Shown: positions 8,761 to 16,922 of the stretch, in pieces
Layout of the letters: each line of letters begins with the position of its first letter
Numbering within the stretch: position 1 is the first letter of the stretch
Assembly (NCBI GenBank): GCA_015069465.1
Contig: SVIO01000003.1
Coordinates: 62,001-126,000, forward strand
Source of the DNA: Clostridiales bacterium
GTDB taxonomy: Bacteria > Bacillota > Clostridia > Christensenellales > Borkfalkiaceae
Direction: 5' to 3'
Length of the DNA: 64,000 nt
Notes under the pieces: model-generated
The model's database searches: none
Told to the model about the DNA's origin: nothing
The model's input: only the letters and a program-made list of their open reading frames with translations
Program-made: the position numbers and the translations under genes

Positions 8761-10312
8761 TTTATTATCTTTAATAAAAATTCAATTTTTGTCACTTTTT
8801 GGCATAAATAAGATAGCCAACAAGAAAAAGGGCAAAAGCGCAAGCACTATAGGAATACTTGGTGTGGGGCTATTTTTTGTTGCAATAATTGTGTTGGTTG
8901 CCTATATCTATGCAAAAATGTTCGCTGAAATGTATGTTATGATGGGCAAAACAAAAGAATTTTTGCCAACCATTTTTGCTTTGATAAGCGTTATTTGTTT
9001 GGTATTTTCTTTTTATTCGGCAAGTGGAAATATCTATAGTGCAAAGGACTATGACCTTTTATCTGCAATGCCTATAAAAAAACACACGATAGTGCTTTCA
9101 AAACTAATATTTATGTATGTTGCAGATTTGCTTTTTGCAATTTTAGTGTTGGCAGTGGCTGTGTTCGTGCAGTTTGAAATTATAGGGGCTGTGTCGAGCA
9201 TAGAATTATTAAGACTTTTTATAATGACGCTTGCTCTCCCTGTTTATCCAATGCTCGTTTCAATTTTCTTAGGGGTTATCGTTAGTTATATTTCTTCAAA
9301 GTTTAGAAGAAAGTCGCTCGTTCAGTTTTTAATCTATGCCGTTTTATTTATAACAATGTATTCTATTTCTCTTATCGGCACAGACCTAAATGATAACCTT
9401 GGTGCAATAAGAAATATGTATTTTATCTATCCTTGGGTAGAAAAGGGCATAACAAGTTTTTCTTATGCACTTATATTTGTGGGTGTGGGAATTGCAATTT
9501 TGTCGATTTTAATTGTTTTTGTTAGTTATACTTACGATAAACTAAACACACTTTTAAAATCTGTTAAAAGGGCAAAGAATTATAAGTTTAAAAAGACAAA
9601 AAGTGGCACGCAGTTTAAGGCGCTTATGAAAAAAGAGTTTAGGCAACTATTTTCAACGCCAATTTATGCAATGAACACTCTTTTAGGCTCGATTTTTGCA
9701 ATAGCAGGCGCAATTTTGCTAACGGTTATGGCTTTTAGCACAAAAGATTTGTTAACTAAACTTATGTTTGCAATGATTTTGCAACCTATATTTGCTTTTA
9801 CATTTATGATTAGCCCAACAACGGCAGTAAGTTTAAATGTTGAAGGCAGTTGTTTTTATATAATGCGCACAAGCCCGATTTCTAGCAAAAGAATTTTTGG
9901 AACAAAATTATTTGTAAACTTTGTGGTGGCTGTTATTCCTGCGCTAATTTGTGGCATTGTTTTTTCAACAGCGCTTTTGTCATCGGCTCCAGCCCTAGTT
10001 ATAATTTTCACAATCTTAAACGCACCACTCTATGCAATTTTGGGTGGAAACTTGGGGCTTATGTTTAACCTTTTATTCCCTTATATGAAGTGGGATAATA
10101 TCACAAAGGCAGTTAAGCAAGGCGTTTCGGTGTTCTTTACAGTGCTTTGTGGCATGGCGCTTGCTGGCGCTGTGTTTGCGTTTTTATATTTTGTTAACCT
10201 TGACTTAGAGATAAAACTCATAATTGTCTTTGCTTTTTTATCTATTTTAAGCAATATTACATATATGATTATTTCAAAATATGGCGAAAGGTTAATTATC
10301 AAGAAAACTTAA
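8753..10312 (+). CDS. ABC-2-type exporter membrane subunit
   Basis: 519 aa from ATG 8753, which overlaps the ATPase stop by 8 bases; a TTG six bases earlier is in frame but less likely. About 12 hydrophobic segments with a basic cytoplasmic stretch near residues 265-295 (KRAKNYKFKKTKSG). It resembles large putative ABC-2 exporter permeases of Bacillota. The gene ends before a strong promoter at 10343, so transcription of the aro operon is independent. Confidence 0.75.
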   Translation: MNNLLSLIKIQFLSLFGINKIANKKKGKSASTIGILGVGLFFVAIIVLVAYIYAKMFAEMYVMMGKTKEFLPTIFALISVICLVFSFYSASGNIYSAKDYDLLSAMPIKKHTIVLSKLIFMYVADLLFAILVLAVAVFVQFEIIGAVSSIELLRLFIMTLALPVYPMLVSIFLGVIVSYISSKFRRKSLVQFLIYAVLFITMYSISLIGTDLNDNLGAIRNMYFIYPWVEKGITSFSYALIFVGVGIAILSILIVFVSYTYDKLNTLLKSVKRAKNYKFKKTKSGTQFKALMKKEFRQLFSTPIYAMNTLLGSIFAIAGAILLTVMAFSTKDLLTKLMFAMILQPIFAFTFMISPTTAVSLNVEGSCFYIMRTSPISSKRIFGTKLFVNFVVAVIPALICGIVFSTALLSSAPALVIIFTILNAPLYAILGGNLGLMFNLLFPYMKWDNITKAVKQGVSVFFTVLCGMALAGAVFAFLYFVNLDLEIKLIIVFAFLSILSNITYMIISKYGERLIIKKT

Positions 10313-10342
10313 TAAAAAACAAAAGAAAAATTTAAAAATTGC

Positions 10343-10371
10343 TTGACAACTTATATAATGGGGCGTATAAT
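10343..10371 (+). promoter_or_regulatory. Consensus promoter of the aro operon
   Basis: TTGACA (10343-10348), exactly 17 bases, TATAAT (10366-10371). A perfect sigma-A-type promoter, giving a leader of about 200 bases before aroF. Confidence 0.9.
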
Positions 10372-10394
10372 TGAGATAAATTGAGGCAAAAACT

Positions 10395-10457
10395 ATGAAA
10401 AAAACTAACGCTTATTTTTACTTTTATTTTAATAACAAGTTTTCTATATCGGATTAG
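10395..10457 (+). CDS. Tyr/Phe-rich leader peptide of the aro operon
   Basis: A 20-codon ORF reading MKKTNAYFYFYFNNKFSISD, with GAGG (10383-10386) eight bases before its ATG. It has an uninterrupted run of alternating Tyr and Phe codons (TAT TTT TAC TTT TAT TTT, 10413-10430) plus one more Phe codon: seven of 20 residues are the end products of the operon behind it. This is the hallmark of a ribosome-mediated attenuation leader, comparable in principle to PheL of enterobacteria. No similarity beyond that principle is claimed. Confidence 0.8.
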   Translation: MKKTNAYFYFYFNNKFSISD

Positions 10458-10534
10458 TAATTACTTATCGGTAGTTTTTGTGATGAAAAAAAATCAAGGG
10501 CTTTGTGGTAATTACTGCAAAGCCCTTTAGTTTT
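10456..10534 (+). promoter_or_regulatory. Putative aro attenuator: alternative pairing segments and terminator
   Basis: The 10-base self-complementary segment AGTAATTACT occurs at 10456-10465, overlapping the leader stop codon, and nearly again (GGTAATTACT) at 10507-10516. The second copy is the loop of a terminator hairpin, AAGGGCTTTG (10496-10505) with CAAAGCCCTT (10518-10527), followed by a T-containing tract. Copy 1 pairing with copy 2 (9-10 bp) would compete with the terminator, while a ribosome at the leader stop would cover copy 1 and let the terminator form. The T tract is imperfect (TAGTTTTA). Confidence 0.65.
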
Positions 10535-10574
10535 ATATCTAGAAAATTTAACCTTTTGGGGTAGGAGATAAAAA

Positions 10575-11594
10575 ATGATTATAGTTGTTAAAAATTCTTG
10601 CGAAAAAAATCAATACGATAACCTTGTCGATTGGATAAAGGAATTAGGACTTGACGTTCATGTAAGCCGTGGTGAAACTTCAACCGTTTTAGGGCTAGTT
10701 GGCGACACGAGTAGGGTGGATATTGACTTAATAAATTCACTCGATATTGTCGAGCAAGTTCAAAGGGTGCAAGAGCCATATAAAAATGCAAACAGAAAAT
10801 TTAATCCGTTAGACACTATAGTTAATATCGGTGGTCATAAGGTGGGTGGCAATATTTTTCAAGTTATCGCAGGCCCATGTTCGGTTGAAAGTGAAGAGCA
10901 AATTATAACGGTTGCAAAAGCCGTTAAAAAATCTGGCGCAACCATGCTTAGGGGTGGTGCATTTAAGCCAAGAACATCGCCATATGCTTTCCAAGGCTTA
11001 AAAAATCAAGGCATTGAACTACTTCTTAAAGCCAAAAAGGAAACGGGACTTCCTATTGTTACAGAACTACTTAACATTAACGATATAGACCTATTTGAAG
11101 ATGTAGACGTAATTCAAATCGGCGCAAGAAATATGCAAAATTTTGAACTACTTAAAGAAGTGGGAAAAATAGGCAAGCCAATTCTTCTTAAAAGGGGTCT
11201 TGCAAACACCTTGCAAGAACTTTTGATGAGCGCAGAATACATCATGGCAGAAGGAAATAATAAGGTTATTCTTTGCGAAAGGGGAATTAGAACTTTTGAA
11301 ACTATGACAAGAAATACCCTTGACCTTTCGGCAATTCCAGCGCTAAAAGAAAAAACACATTTACCTATTATCGTTGACCCAAGCCACTCTACAGGCGTTT
11401 CAAAATTCGTTCCATCAATGTCGCTTGCATCTGTTGGTGCTGGGGCAGACGGACTTATTATCGAAGTTCACAACAACCCTAAAAAGGCGTGGTGTGACGG
11501 CGCTCAGTCACTTGACTTAGAGCAGTTTGATAAGTTAATGATAAAGATTAAAAAGATGCTTAGCATTGTCGATAAAGTTTATGATGGTGAATAA
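10575..11594 (+). CDS. aroF: DAHP synthase, type I-beta with N-terminal regulatory domain
   Basis: 339 aa. Condenses phosphoenolpyruvate and erythrose 4-phosphate to DAHP, the first shikimate-pathway step. Residues 1-70 form a ferredoxin-like regulatory domain (MIIVVKNS, STVLGLVGDT) as in Thermotoga-type enzymes, where it mediates aromatic amino-acid feedback. The barrel shows AGPCSVES (with metal Cys), LRGGAFKPRTSPYAFQG, QIGARNMQNF, LLKRG and DPSHSTG. Metal-binding His and Glu appear in DPSHS and IIEVH. ATG 10575 has TAGGAG upstream. First structural gene after the Tyr/Phe attenuator. Confidence 0.95.
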   Translation: MIIVVKNSCEKNQYDNLVDWIKELGLDVHVSRGETSTVLGLVGDTSRVDIDLINSLDIVEQVQRVQEPYKNANRKFNPLDTIVNIGGHKVGGNIFQVIAGPCSVESEEQIITVAKAVKKSGATMLRGGAFKPRTSPYAFQGLKNQGIELLLKAKKETGLPIVTELLNINDIDLFEDVDVIQIGARNMQNFELLKEVGKIGKPILLKRGLANTLQELLMSAEYIMAEGNNKVILCERGIRTFETMTRNTLDLSAIPALKEKTHLPIIVDPSHSTGVSKFVPSMSLASVGAGADGLIIEVHNNPKKAWCDGAQSLDLEQFDKLMIKIKKMLSIVDKVYDGE

Positions 11595-12455
11595 ATGAAT
11601 ATAGCAATTATAGGGTTAGGACTTATAGGTGGCTCGCTTGGAAGGGTGCTTTGTAAAAAAACCGACCACACCGTTTTTGCAAACGATATAGATGCAAAGG
11701 CAATGAGTTTAGGAAGGCTTTTATCGGCATATCACCAGCCACTAACAAATGATAATATTGGGCAAATGGATTTAGTTATAGTTTCGCTTTATCCAGAGGC
11801 ATTAAAACAAAGTTTAGAAGAAATATGTCCATTGCTCAAAAAAGGTGCACTCGTTATGGACTGCTGTGGCAACAAAAGGCAAGTGGTACGCCAAATGAAA
11901 GCCTTAAGCCAAAAATATCCACACTTAGAGTTTATAAGTTCGCACCCTATGGCAGGCAGAGAGTTTTCTGGCGTGTCGCACTCAACGGCAAGTTTGTTCG
12001 ATAAAGCGTCTATGATTTTAGTGCCTGTTTCGGCAAGTTTAAAAACAACGCAAAGAATAAAAGAACTTTCTCTTTCGATTGGTTTTAATAGCGTAGTAAT
12101 CACCACGGCAAAAGAACACGATAGAATTATTGCATACACATCGCAACTTGCACACATTGTTTCAAGTTCATATATGAAAAGTCCAACGGCAACGAGTGTT
12201 ATGGGGTTTTCGGCAGGAAGTTTTAGGGATATGACAAGGGTTGCAAGACTTTCGCCTGAAATGTGGTCTGAGTTAACCATAGAAAACGCAGACTTTTTAG
12301 TGCAAGAAATAGATAATATTATAAACAATCTAACAGATTATAAAAAAGCACTTAAAAATGCTGACAAAGAGCAAATGAAAAAACTTCTTGCAGACGGCAA
12401 CGAGAAAAAACTCTTATCTGAAAAGATGAGAAGAAGTAAAATTAACGAAGAGTAG
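11595..12455 (+). CDS. tyrA: Prephenate dehydrogenase
   Basis: 286 aa. NAD(P)-dependent oxidative decarboxylation of prephenate to 4-hydroxyphenylpyruvate for tyrosine. Rossmann motif GLGLIGGS at residues 7-14, then SSHPMAGRE (catalytic His) and an all-helical C-terminal domain with SFRDMTRVA. There is no ACT domain, so feedback probably acts elsewhere. It begins one base after the aroF stop (TGA ATAA ATG arrangement), consistent with coupling. Confidence 0.93.
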   Translation: MNIAIIGLGLIGGSLGRVLCKKTDHTVFANDIDAKAMSLGRLLSAYHQPLTNDNIGQMDLVIVSLYPEALKQSLEEICPLLKKGALVMDCCGNKRQVVRQMKALSQKYPHLEFISSHPMAGREFSGVSHSTASLFDKASMILVPVSASLKTTQRIKELSLSIGFNSVVITTAKEHDRIIAYTSQLAHIVSSSYMKSPTATSVMGFSAGSFRDMTRVARLSPEMWSELTIENADFLVQEIDNIINNLTDYKKALKNADKEQMKKLLADGNEKKLLSEKMRRSKINEE

Positions 12456-12461
12456 AAAAAT

Positions 12462-13505
12462 ATGAGAGTAATAACAGTAAATGCATCAAAAAGTTATGAT
12501 ATTTTAGTGGGAAGTGGACTAATAGATATTGTTGGTGGCATTTTAACCCAATCGTTTGAGCCTTGTAAGGTGGCAGTGATAACAGACGATATCGTTGATG
12601 AAATCTATGGCGAAAGCGTAATGCAATCACTTGAAGAAAGTGGCTATGATGCAAGAAAATTCCTTTTTAAAAACGGAGAGAAGAGCAAAAACATAAACAC
12701 TTATATAGATATCCAAAACTTTTTGGCAAAGAACGAACTCACAAGAAAGGACATCGTTTTGGCGCTTGGTGGTGGCGTTGTTGGGGATATTGCAGGCTTT
12801 TCGGCAAGCACTTATCTTAGGGGCATAAACTACGTTCAAGTTCCAACAACCATTTTAGCGCAAATAGACTCGTCTGTTGGTGGAAAAACGGCAATCGACC
12901 TTGAGTGTGGAAAAAATCTTGTTGGTGCATTTCATCAACCATCGCTCGTTGTTTGCGATATAGAAGCCCTTTCAACTTTAACCGATGAAGTTATAGAAGA
13001 TGGACTTGGCGAAGGTGCAAAGTATGCACTTTTAGATAAAAGAGTGTTTATGCATATCTTAAACAAAAACTTTGACTTAGAAACTTTTGTAAGTTTATGT
13101 ATTGAATATAAAAAGCAAATTGTTGAAGGCGACGAGTTTGAAAGTGGAAATAGAAAACTTCTTAACTTAGGTCATACGATAGGTCACGCAATAGAAAAAT
13201 TATCTGGATATACTATTTCGCACGGAAAAGCCGTTGCAATCGGTTTAGATTATATTTTATCGGCATCGGTAAAGCACGGAAAAATCACAAGCGATGACTA
13301 TGAAAAAATCAAGGTGGTTTTATCACATTTAACAAAAAACGTTGATAAGTCGCTTTGTCCGTTTGACATAAAAGACATTGTAGAGTGCATGGTTTATGAC
13401 AAAAAGAGAGAAGGGGACAGCATTAGCCTTGTCGTATATAATGGTTTAGGTAATTGCGAGATAGAAAGCATTAAACTATGTGACCTTTTGGGGTATTTTC
13501 AATGA
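12462..13505 (+). CDS. aroB: 3-dehydroquinate synthase
   Basis: 347 aa, the family length. Converts DAHP to 3-dehydroquinate with NAD and a divalent metal. Motifs: NGEKSKN, LGGGVVGDIAGFSASTYLRG, QVPTTILAQIDSSVGGKTAID, GLGEGAKYALL, and metal ligands in NLGHTIGHAIE and SHGKAVAIG. It starts 6 bases after tyrA and overlaps aroA by four bases (ATGA). Confidence 0.95.
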   Translation: MRVITVNASKSYDILVGSGLIDIVGGILTQSFEPCKVAVITDDIVDEIYGESVMQSLEESGYDARKFLFKNGEKSKNINTYIDIQNFLAKNELTRKDIVLALGGGVVGDIAGFSASTYLRGINYVQVPTTILAQIDSSVGGKTAIDLECGKNLVGAFHQPSLVVCDIEALSTLTDEVIEDGLGEGAKYALLDKRVFMHILNKNFDLETFVSLCIEYKKQIVEGDEFESGNRKLLNLGHTIGHAIEKLSGYTISHGKAVAIGLDYILSASVKHGKITSDDYEKIKVVLSHLTKNVDKSLCPFDIKDIVECMVYDKKREGDSISLVVYNGLGNCEIESIKLCDLLGYFQ

Positions 13506-14698
13506 ATATAAGGGTTGAAAAATCTAAAACAAGTGGCGTTGTAGAAGCCATTGCATCTAAATCTTTTGCGCACAGAATTTTGATTTGCGACTTTCTTAGT
13601 GGCAATAATTTAAGAAAAGAGTTTAACGGCTTTTGTTCAAAAGATATTTTGGCAACATATAACTGCTTAAGCGATATAAAAAGTGGAAAAAGGGTTTTAG
13701 ATTGCGATGAATCTGGCTCAACGCTAAGATTTTTGCTTCCACTTTGCGCTGGGCTTGGTGGGGAATTTACTTTTTTAGGCAGGGGCAGGCTACTTTCTCG
13801 CCCAAACACCGAACTTCTTAATTCCCTTTCAAAAAACGGCATATCGTTTGAAGAAAATAAAGATAATATCAAAATTTGGGGCAAGTTAAAGGCTGGCGAA
13901 ATTGAAATAAGGGGAGATATAAGTTCGCAATATGTTTCGGGGCTTATTATGGCGCTTGCAACTTTGGATAGTGATAGCAAAATTATTTTAACTTCTCCAC
14001 TTGCATCAAAGCCTTATGTGGATATAACCTTAAGCGTGCTCAAAGGCTATGGCATTAAAGTCCAAAGCACCGATTATGGATATTTTATAAAAGGCAGTCA
14101 AAAATTTAGTGGAAGCCTTGATGCTGAAGGCGACTGGTCAAATATGGCGTTTTATTTAGTGCTTGGCGCTATAAATGGTGGCATAACGGTTAGTGGCTTA
14201 AACCTTCAAAGCGTTCAAGGTGATAAAAAGATATTAGATATCTTAAAAAGTGCAAATGCTGATATTACAGTGGGCGAAAATCAAATAACTGTTAGCAAAA
14301 GTCAGTTAAACGGCTTTAGTATGGATGCAAACGACTGCCCAGACTTAGTGCCAATATGCGCAGTTTTGGGTGCACTAGCAAGTGGCAAGACCATTATACA
14401 TAATATAGAAAGATTAAGGCTAAAAGAAAGCGATAGAGTTTTTTCTACTATAGAGATGCTAAAATCTTTTGGCATTAAGGCTGAAGAAAAAGAAAGTTCA
14501 ATGATAATTTATGGTGGAAAGGCAAGTGGTGGTGTGGTAAACTCATTTAACGACCACCGAATTGTAATGTCTAGTGCAGTTTTGGGGGCAGTGGCTTGTG
14601 GCGAAAGCAAAATTTTAGACGCTGGGGCTGTTAATAAGTCCTATCCAACATTTTTTGATGACTTTAAGAGCGTAGGGGGAAAAGCAAGTGAACTATAA
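13502..14698 (+). CDS. aroA: 5-enolpyruvylshikimate-3-phosphate synthase
   Basis: 398 aa, slightly shorter than the usual 425-430. Transfers enolpyruvyl to shikimate 3-phosphate. Start region KSFAHRILICDFLSG replaces the usual KSxxxRxLxLAALA; DESGSTLRFLLPLCAGLGG corresponds to the SGT(A)xR loop; also LLSRPNTELL, DGSDWSNMAFYLVLGA-type and ERLRLKESDR near the C-terminus, and FNDHRIVMSSAVLG. The glyphosate-loop is read as ESGSTLRFL, i.e. Gly followed by Ser-Thr rather than Gly-Asn-Ala-Gly. ATGA overlap with aroB and 11-base overlap with aroC show tight coupling. Confidence 0.9.
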   Translation: MNIRVEKSKTSGVVEAIASKSFAHRILICDFLSGNNLRKEFNGFCSKDILATYNCLSDIKSGKRVLDCDESGSTLRFLLPLCAGLGGEFTFLGRGRLLSRPNTELLNSLSKNGISFEENKDNIKIWGKLKAGEIEIRGDISSQYVSGLIMALATLDSDSKIILTSPLASKPYVDITLSVLKGYGIKVQSTDYGYFIKGSQKFSGSLDAEGDWSNMAFYLVLGAINGGITVSGLNLQSVQGDKKILDILKSANADITVGENQITVSKSQLNGFSMDANDCPDLVPICAVLGALASGKTIIHNIERLRLKESDRVFSTIEMLKSFGIKAEEKESSMIIYGGKASGGVVNSFNDHRIVMSSAVLGAVACGESKILDAGAVNKSYPTFFDDFKSVGGKASEL

Positions 14699-15764
14699 AG
14701 AAAGTTCTATCTTTAACGGAAGAAAACTTAAAATTGAAATTTTTGGCGCTTCACACTCAGAAGAGATTGGCGTTATAGTAAACGGCTTTAAGAAAGAAAA
14801 GGTTTGCCAAAGAAAATTGCAAAAATTTGTTGATAGAAGAAAGGCAAAAAACACTGCTTATTCCACAAAACGACTAGAGCAAGATAAAATTATCATAGAA
14901 AGTGGCAGAACTAACGGGTTTTTGGGTGGCGAGTTTAGGGCTGTTATAAAAAATACAAACCAAAACAGCAAAGACTATTCTAACCTAATAGTTACCCCAC
15001 GCCCATCGCACGCAGACTTTGTGGCTTGGCAAAAATATGGAAAAAAGTTTGATTATCGTGGTGGTGGCAAGTTTTCAGGAAGACTAACTGCGCCAATGTG
15101 CATTGCAGGTGGGCTTTGCAAACAAATTTTAGAAAAAAAAGGTATAAATATAAATGCTTATATCTCACAAATAGGTTTAGTTAAGGGCGCAAGTTATAAA
15201 GATACCGATATTGAGAAAATAGACCTAAATAATTTAGATGGTGATTTTCCACTTTTAGACGACTCTAAAAAAGAGCAAATGCTGGAAGTTATTGAAAGTG
15301 CAAGAAATGACTTAGATTCGGTTGGTGGCATAATAGAGTGCGTTATAAAAGGCGTGCCTATAGGTGCTGGCGAGTATATGTTTGACAGTTTAGAAAGTGT
15401 AATTTCAGGGCTTGCTTTTGCTGTTCCTGCAGTTAAGGGCATAGAGTTTGGCTCGGGCTTTGACCTTGCAAGTATGCTGGGAAGCACGGCTAACGACCCA
15501 TTTTATTATGACGGAGATAAAGTTAAAACAAAAACAAATAACAATGGTGGCATAAACGGGGGATTAGCAAACGGCATGCCAATAACCTTTAGGGTTGTTG
15601 TTAAACCAACACCATCTATTGCCAAAGAGCAAGACACAATAAATATTAAGACTAAAGAGAACGCAAAACTTAAAATAGAAGGAAGGCACGATGCTTGTAT
15701 TGTTCCAAGGGCAGTCCCTGTAATTGAAGCGATATCAGCCATTGCAATTTACGATAGCCTATAG
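14688..15764 (+). CDS. aroC: Chorismate synthase
   Basis: 358 aa, starting at GTG 14688 inside the aroA end, with AGGGGG upstream. Uses reduced FMN to eliminate phosphate from EPSP. Motifs: IFGASHSEEIG (first conserved His), SGRTNGF-type loop, RPSHADFVAWQKYGKKFDYRGGGKFSGRLTAP region (second His and Arg), NNGGINGGLANGMPI and a C-terminal RHDACIVPRAVPVIEA. The FDYRGGG...SGRLTA version is that of short Clostridia/Bacteroidetes-type enzymes rather than the RSSARET form. Confidence 0.93.
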   Translation: MNYKESSIFNGRKLKIEIFGASHSEEIGVIVNGFKKEKVCQRKLQKFVDRRKAKNTAYSTKRLEQDKIIIESGRTNGFLGGEFRAVIKNTNQNSKDYSNLIVTPRPSHADFVAWQKYGKKFDYRGGGKFSGRLTAPMCIAGGLCKQILEKKGININAYISQIGLVKGASYKDTDIEKIDLNNLDGDFPLLDDSKKEQMLEVIESARNDLDSVGGIIECVIKGVPIGAGEYMFDSLESVISGLAFAVPAVKGIEFGSGFDLASMLGSTANDPFYYDGDKVKTKTNNNGGINGGLANGMPITFRVVVKPTPSIAKEQDTINIKTKENAKLKIEGRHDACIVPRAVPVIEAISAIAIYDSL

Positions 15765-15774
15765 GAGAAAAAAT

Positions 15775-16920
15775 ATGGAACTAAATGAAATAAGAGAGAA
15801 GATAGACATTGTCGATGACAAGATTTCCAAACTTTATGCAGAGCGCATGGAACTTATTAAAGAAGTGAGTGTGGCAAAAGCAAAGTCTGGAAAGGCAGTT
15901 AACGACCCTGACAGAGAAAAGAAAATACTTTTAAGAGTTTCGGAAAATATTGGTGAAGATAAAAAGGTTTTCTTAAAGCGTGTTTTTGAAACCATTTTTG
16001 AAACGAGCAAGGCTTATCAAACGATTAGTGTAGAGCATCAATCTGAAGTGGGGGATAAAATTAAAAAGGCGTTAGAAAAAGGCGAACTTAAATTCCCTGT
16101 TAAAGCAAAGGTTGCTTGTCAAGGGGTGGCTGGGGCTTATTCTGGCATTGCTGCAGATAAACTTTTTGAACTTGCAGACGTAACCTACTTTAAGAATTTT
16201 GACGGAGTTTTTGGGGCAGTTGAAAAGGGTTTTTGTAAGTATGGGGTGCTACCTATTGAAAATAGTTCGGCAGGCTCAGTTAACCAAGTTTATGACCTTA
16301 TGAAAGAGCATAAGTTCTATATAGTTAAAAGTGTTAGACTTCCTGTTTTACACAATTTGGTGGTTAATAAGGATACTAAGAAAGAAGATATTAAAGAAAT
16401 TTATTCGCACGAGCAAGCACTTTCTCAATGCAAAAAATATCTTGAGCAGTTTAAAAATGCAACGATTATCGCTTGCCCAAACACTGCTTTAGCAGCACGC
16501 ACGGTGGCTGAGAGTGGAAGAAAAGACGTTGCTGCAATTTCTTCAAGAGAGTGCGCTGAACTTTACGGCTTAAAACTACTTGAGACAAACGTGCAAGATA
16601 GCGACAATAATTACACTCGCTTTATTCTCATTGCAAAGGACTTAGAGTTTTATCAAGGCTCAAATAAGATAAGCATTATGACAACCCTTCCACAAAACGC
16701 TCCGGGAAGTCTTAATAAACTTCTTGCAAAGTTTGCTAACCTTGGAATAAATTTGACCAAACTTGAATCTCGCCCAATAGTTGGCTCAAGTTTTGAGTTT
16801 ATGTTTTATTTTGACTTTAATTGCGACATCAAAGAAAAAGCAGTGCAAAATTTACTTTGCGAACTAGATAATTCAACCGAGCAATTTACTTTCCTCGGCG
16901 CTTATGGAGAAACAGTTTAA
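15775..16920 (+). CDS. pheA: Bifunctional chorismate mutase / prephenate dehydratase (P-protein)
   Basis: 381 aa. Residues 1-85 are an AroQ-type chorismate mutase (LNEIREKIDIVDDKI, RMELIKEV, KAVNDPDREKKIL). Residues 105-285 are the dehydratase: GVAGAYSGIAADKLF, GVLPIENSSAGSVNQVYDL and the catalytic NYTRFILIA. An ACT domain follows with GSLNKLLAKFANLGINLTKLESRP, the ESRP motif that senses phenylalanine. Start taken at ATG 15775 because AGGAG lies 8 bases before it; an earlier in-frame start lies inside aroC. Makes phenylpyruvate. Confidence 0.95.
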   Translation: MELNEIREKIDIVDDKISKLYAERMELIKEVSVAKAKSGKAVNDPDREKKILLRVSENIGEDKKVFLKRVFETIFETSKAYQTISVEHQSEVGDKIKKALEKGELKFPVKAKVACQGVAGAYSGIAADKLFELADVTYFKNFDGVFGAVEKGFCKYGVLPIENSSAGSVNQVYDLMKEHKFYIVKSVRLPVLHNLVVNKDTKKEDIKEIYSHEQALSQCKKYLEQFKNATIIACPNTALAARTVAESGRKDVAAISSRECAELYGLKLLETNVQDSDNNYTRFILIAKDLEFYQGSNKISIMTTLPQNAPGSLNKLLAKFANLGINLTKLESRPIVGSSFEFMFYFDFNCDIKEKAVQNLLCELDNSTEQFTFLGAYGETV

Positions 16921-16922
16921 TT

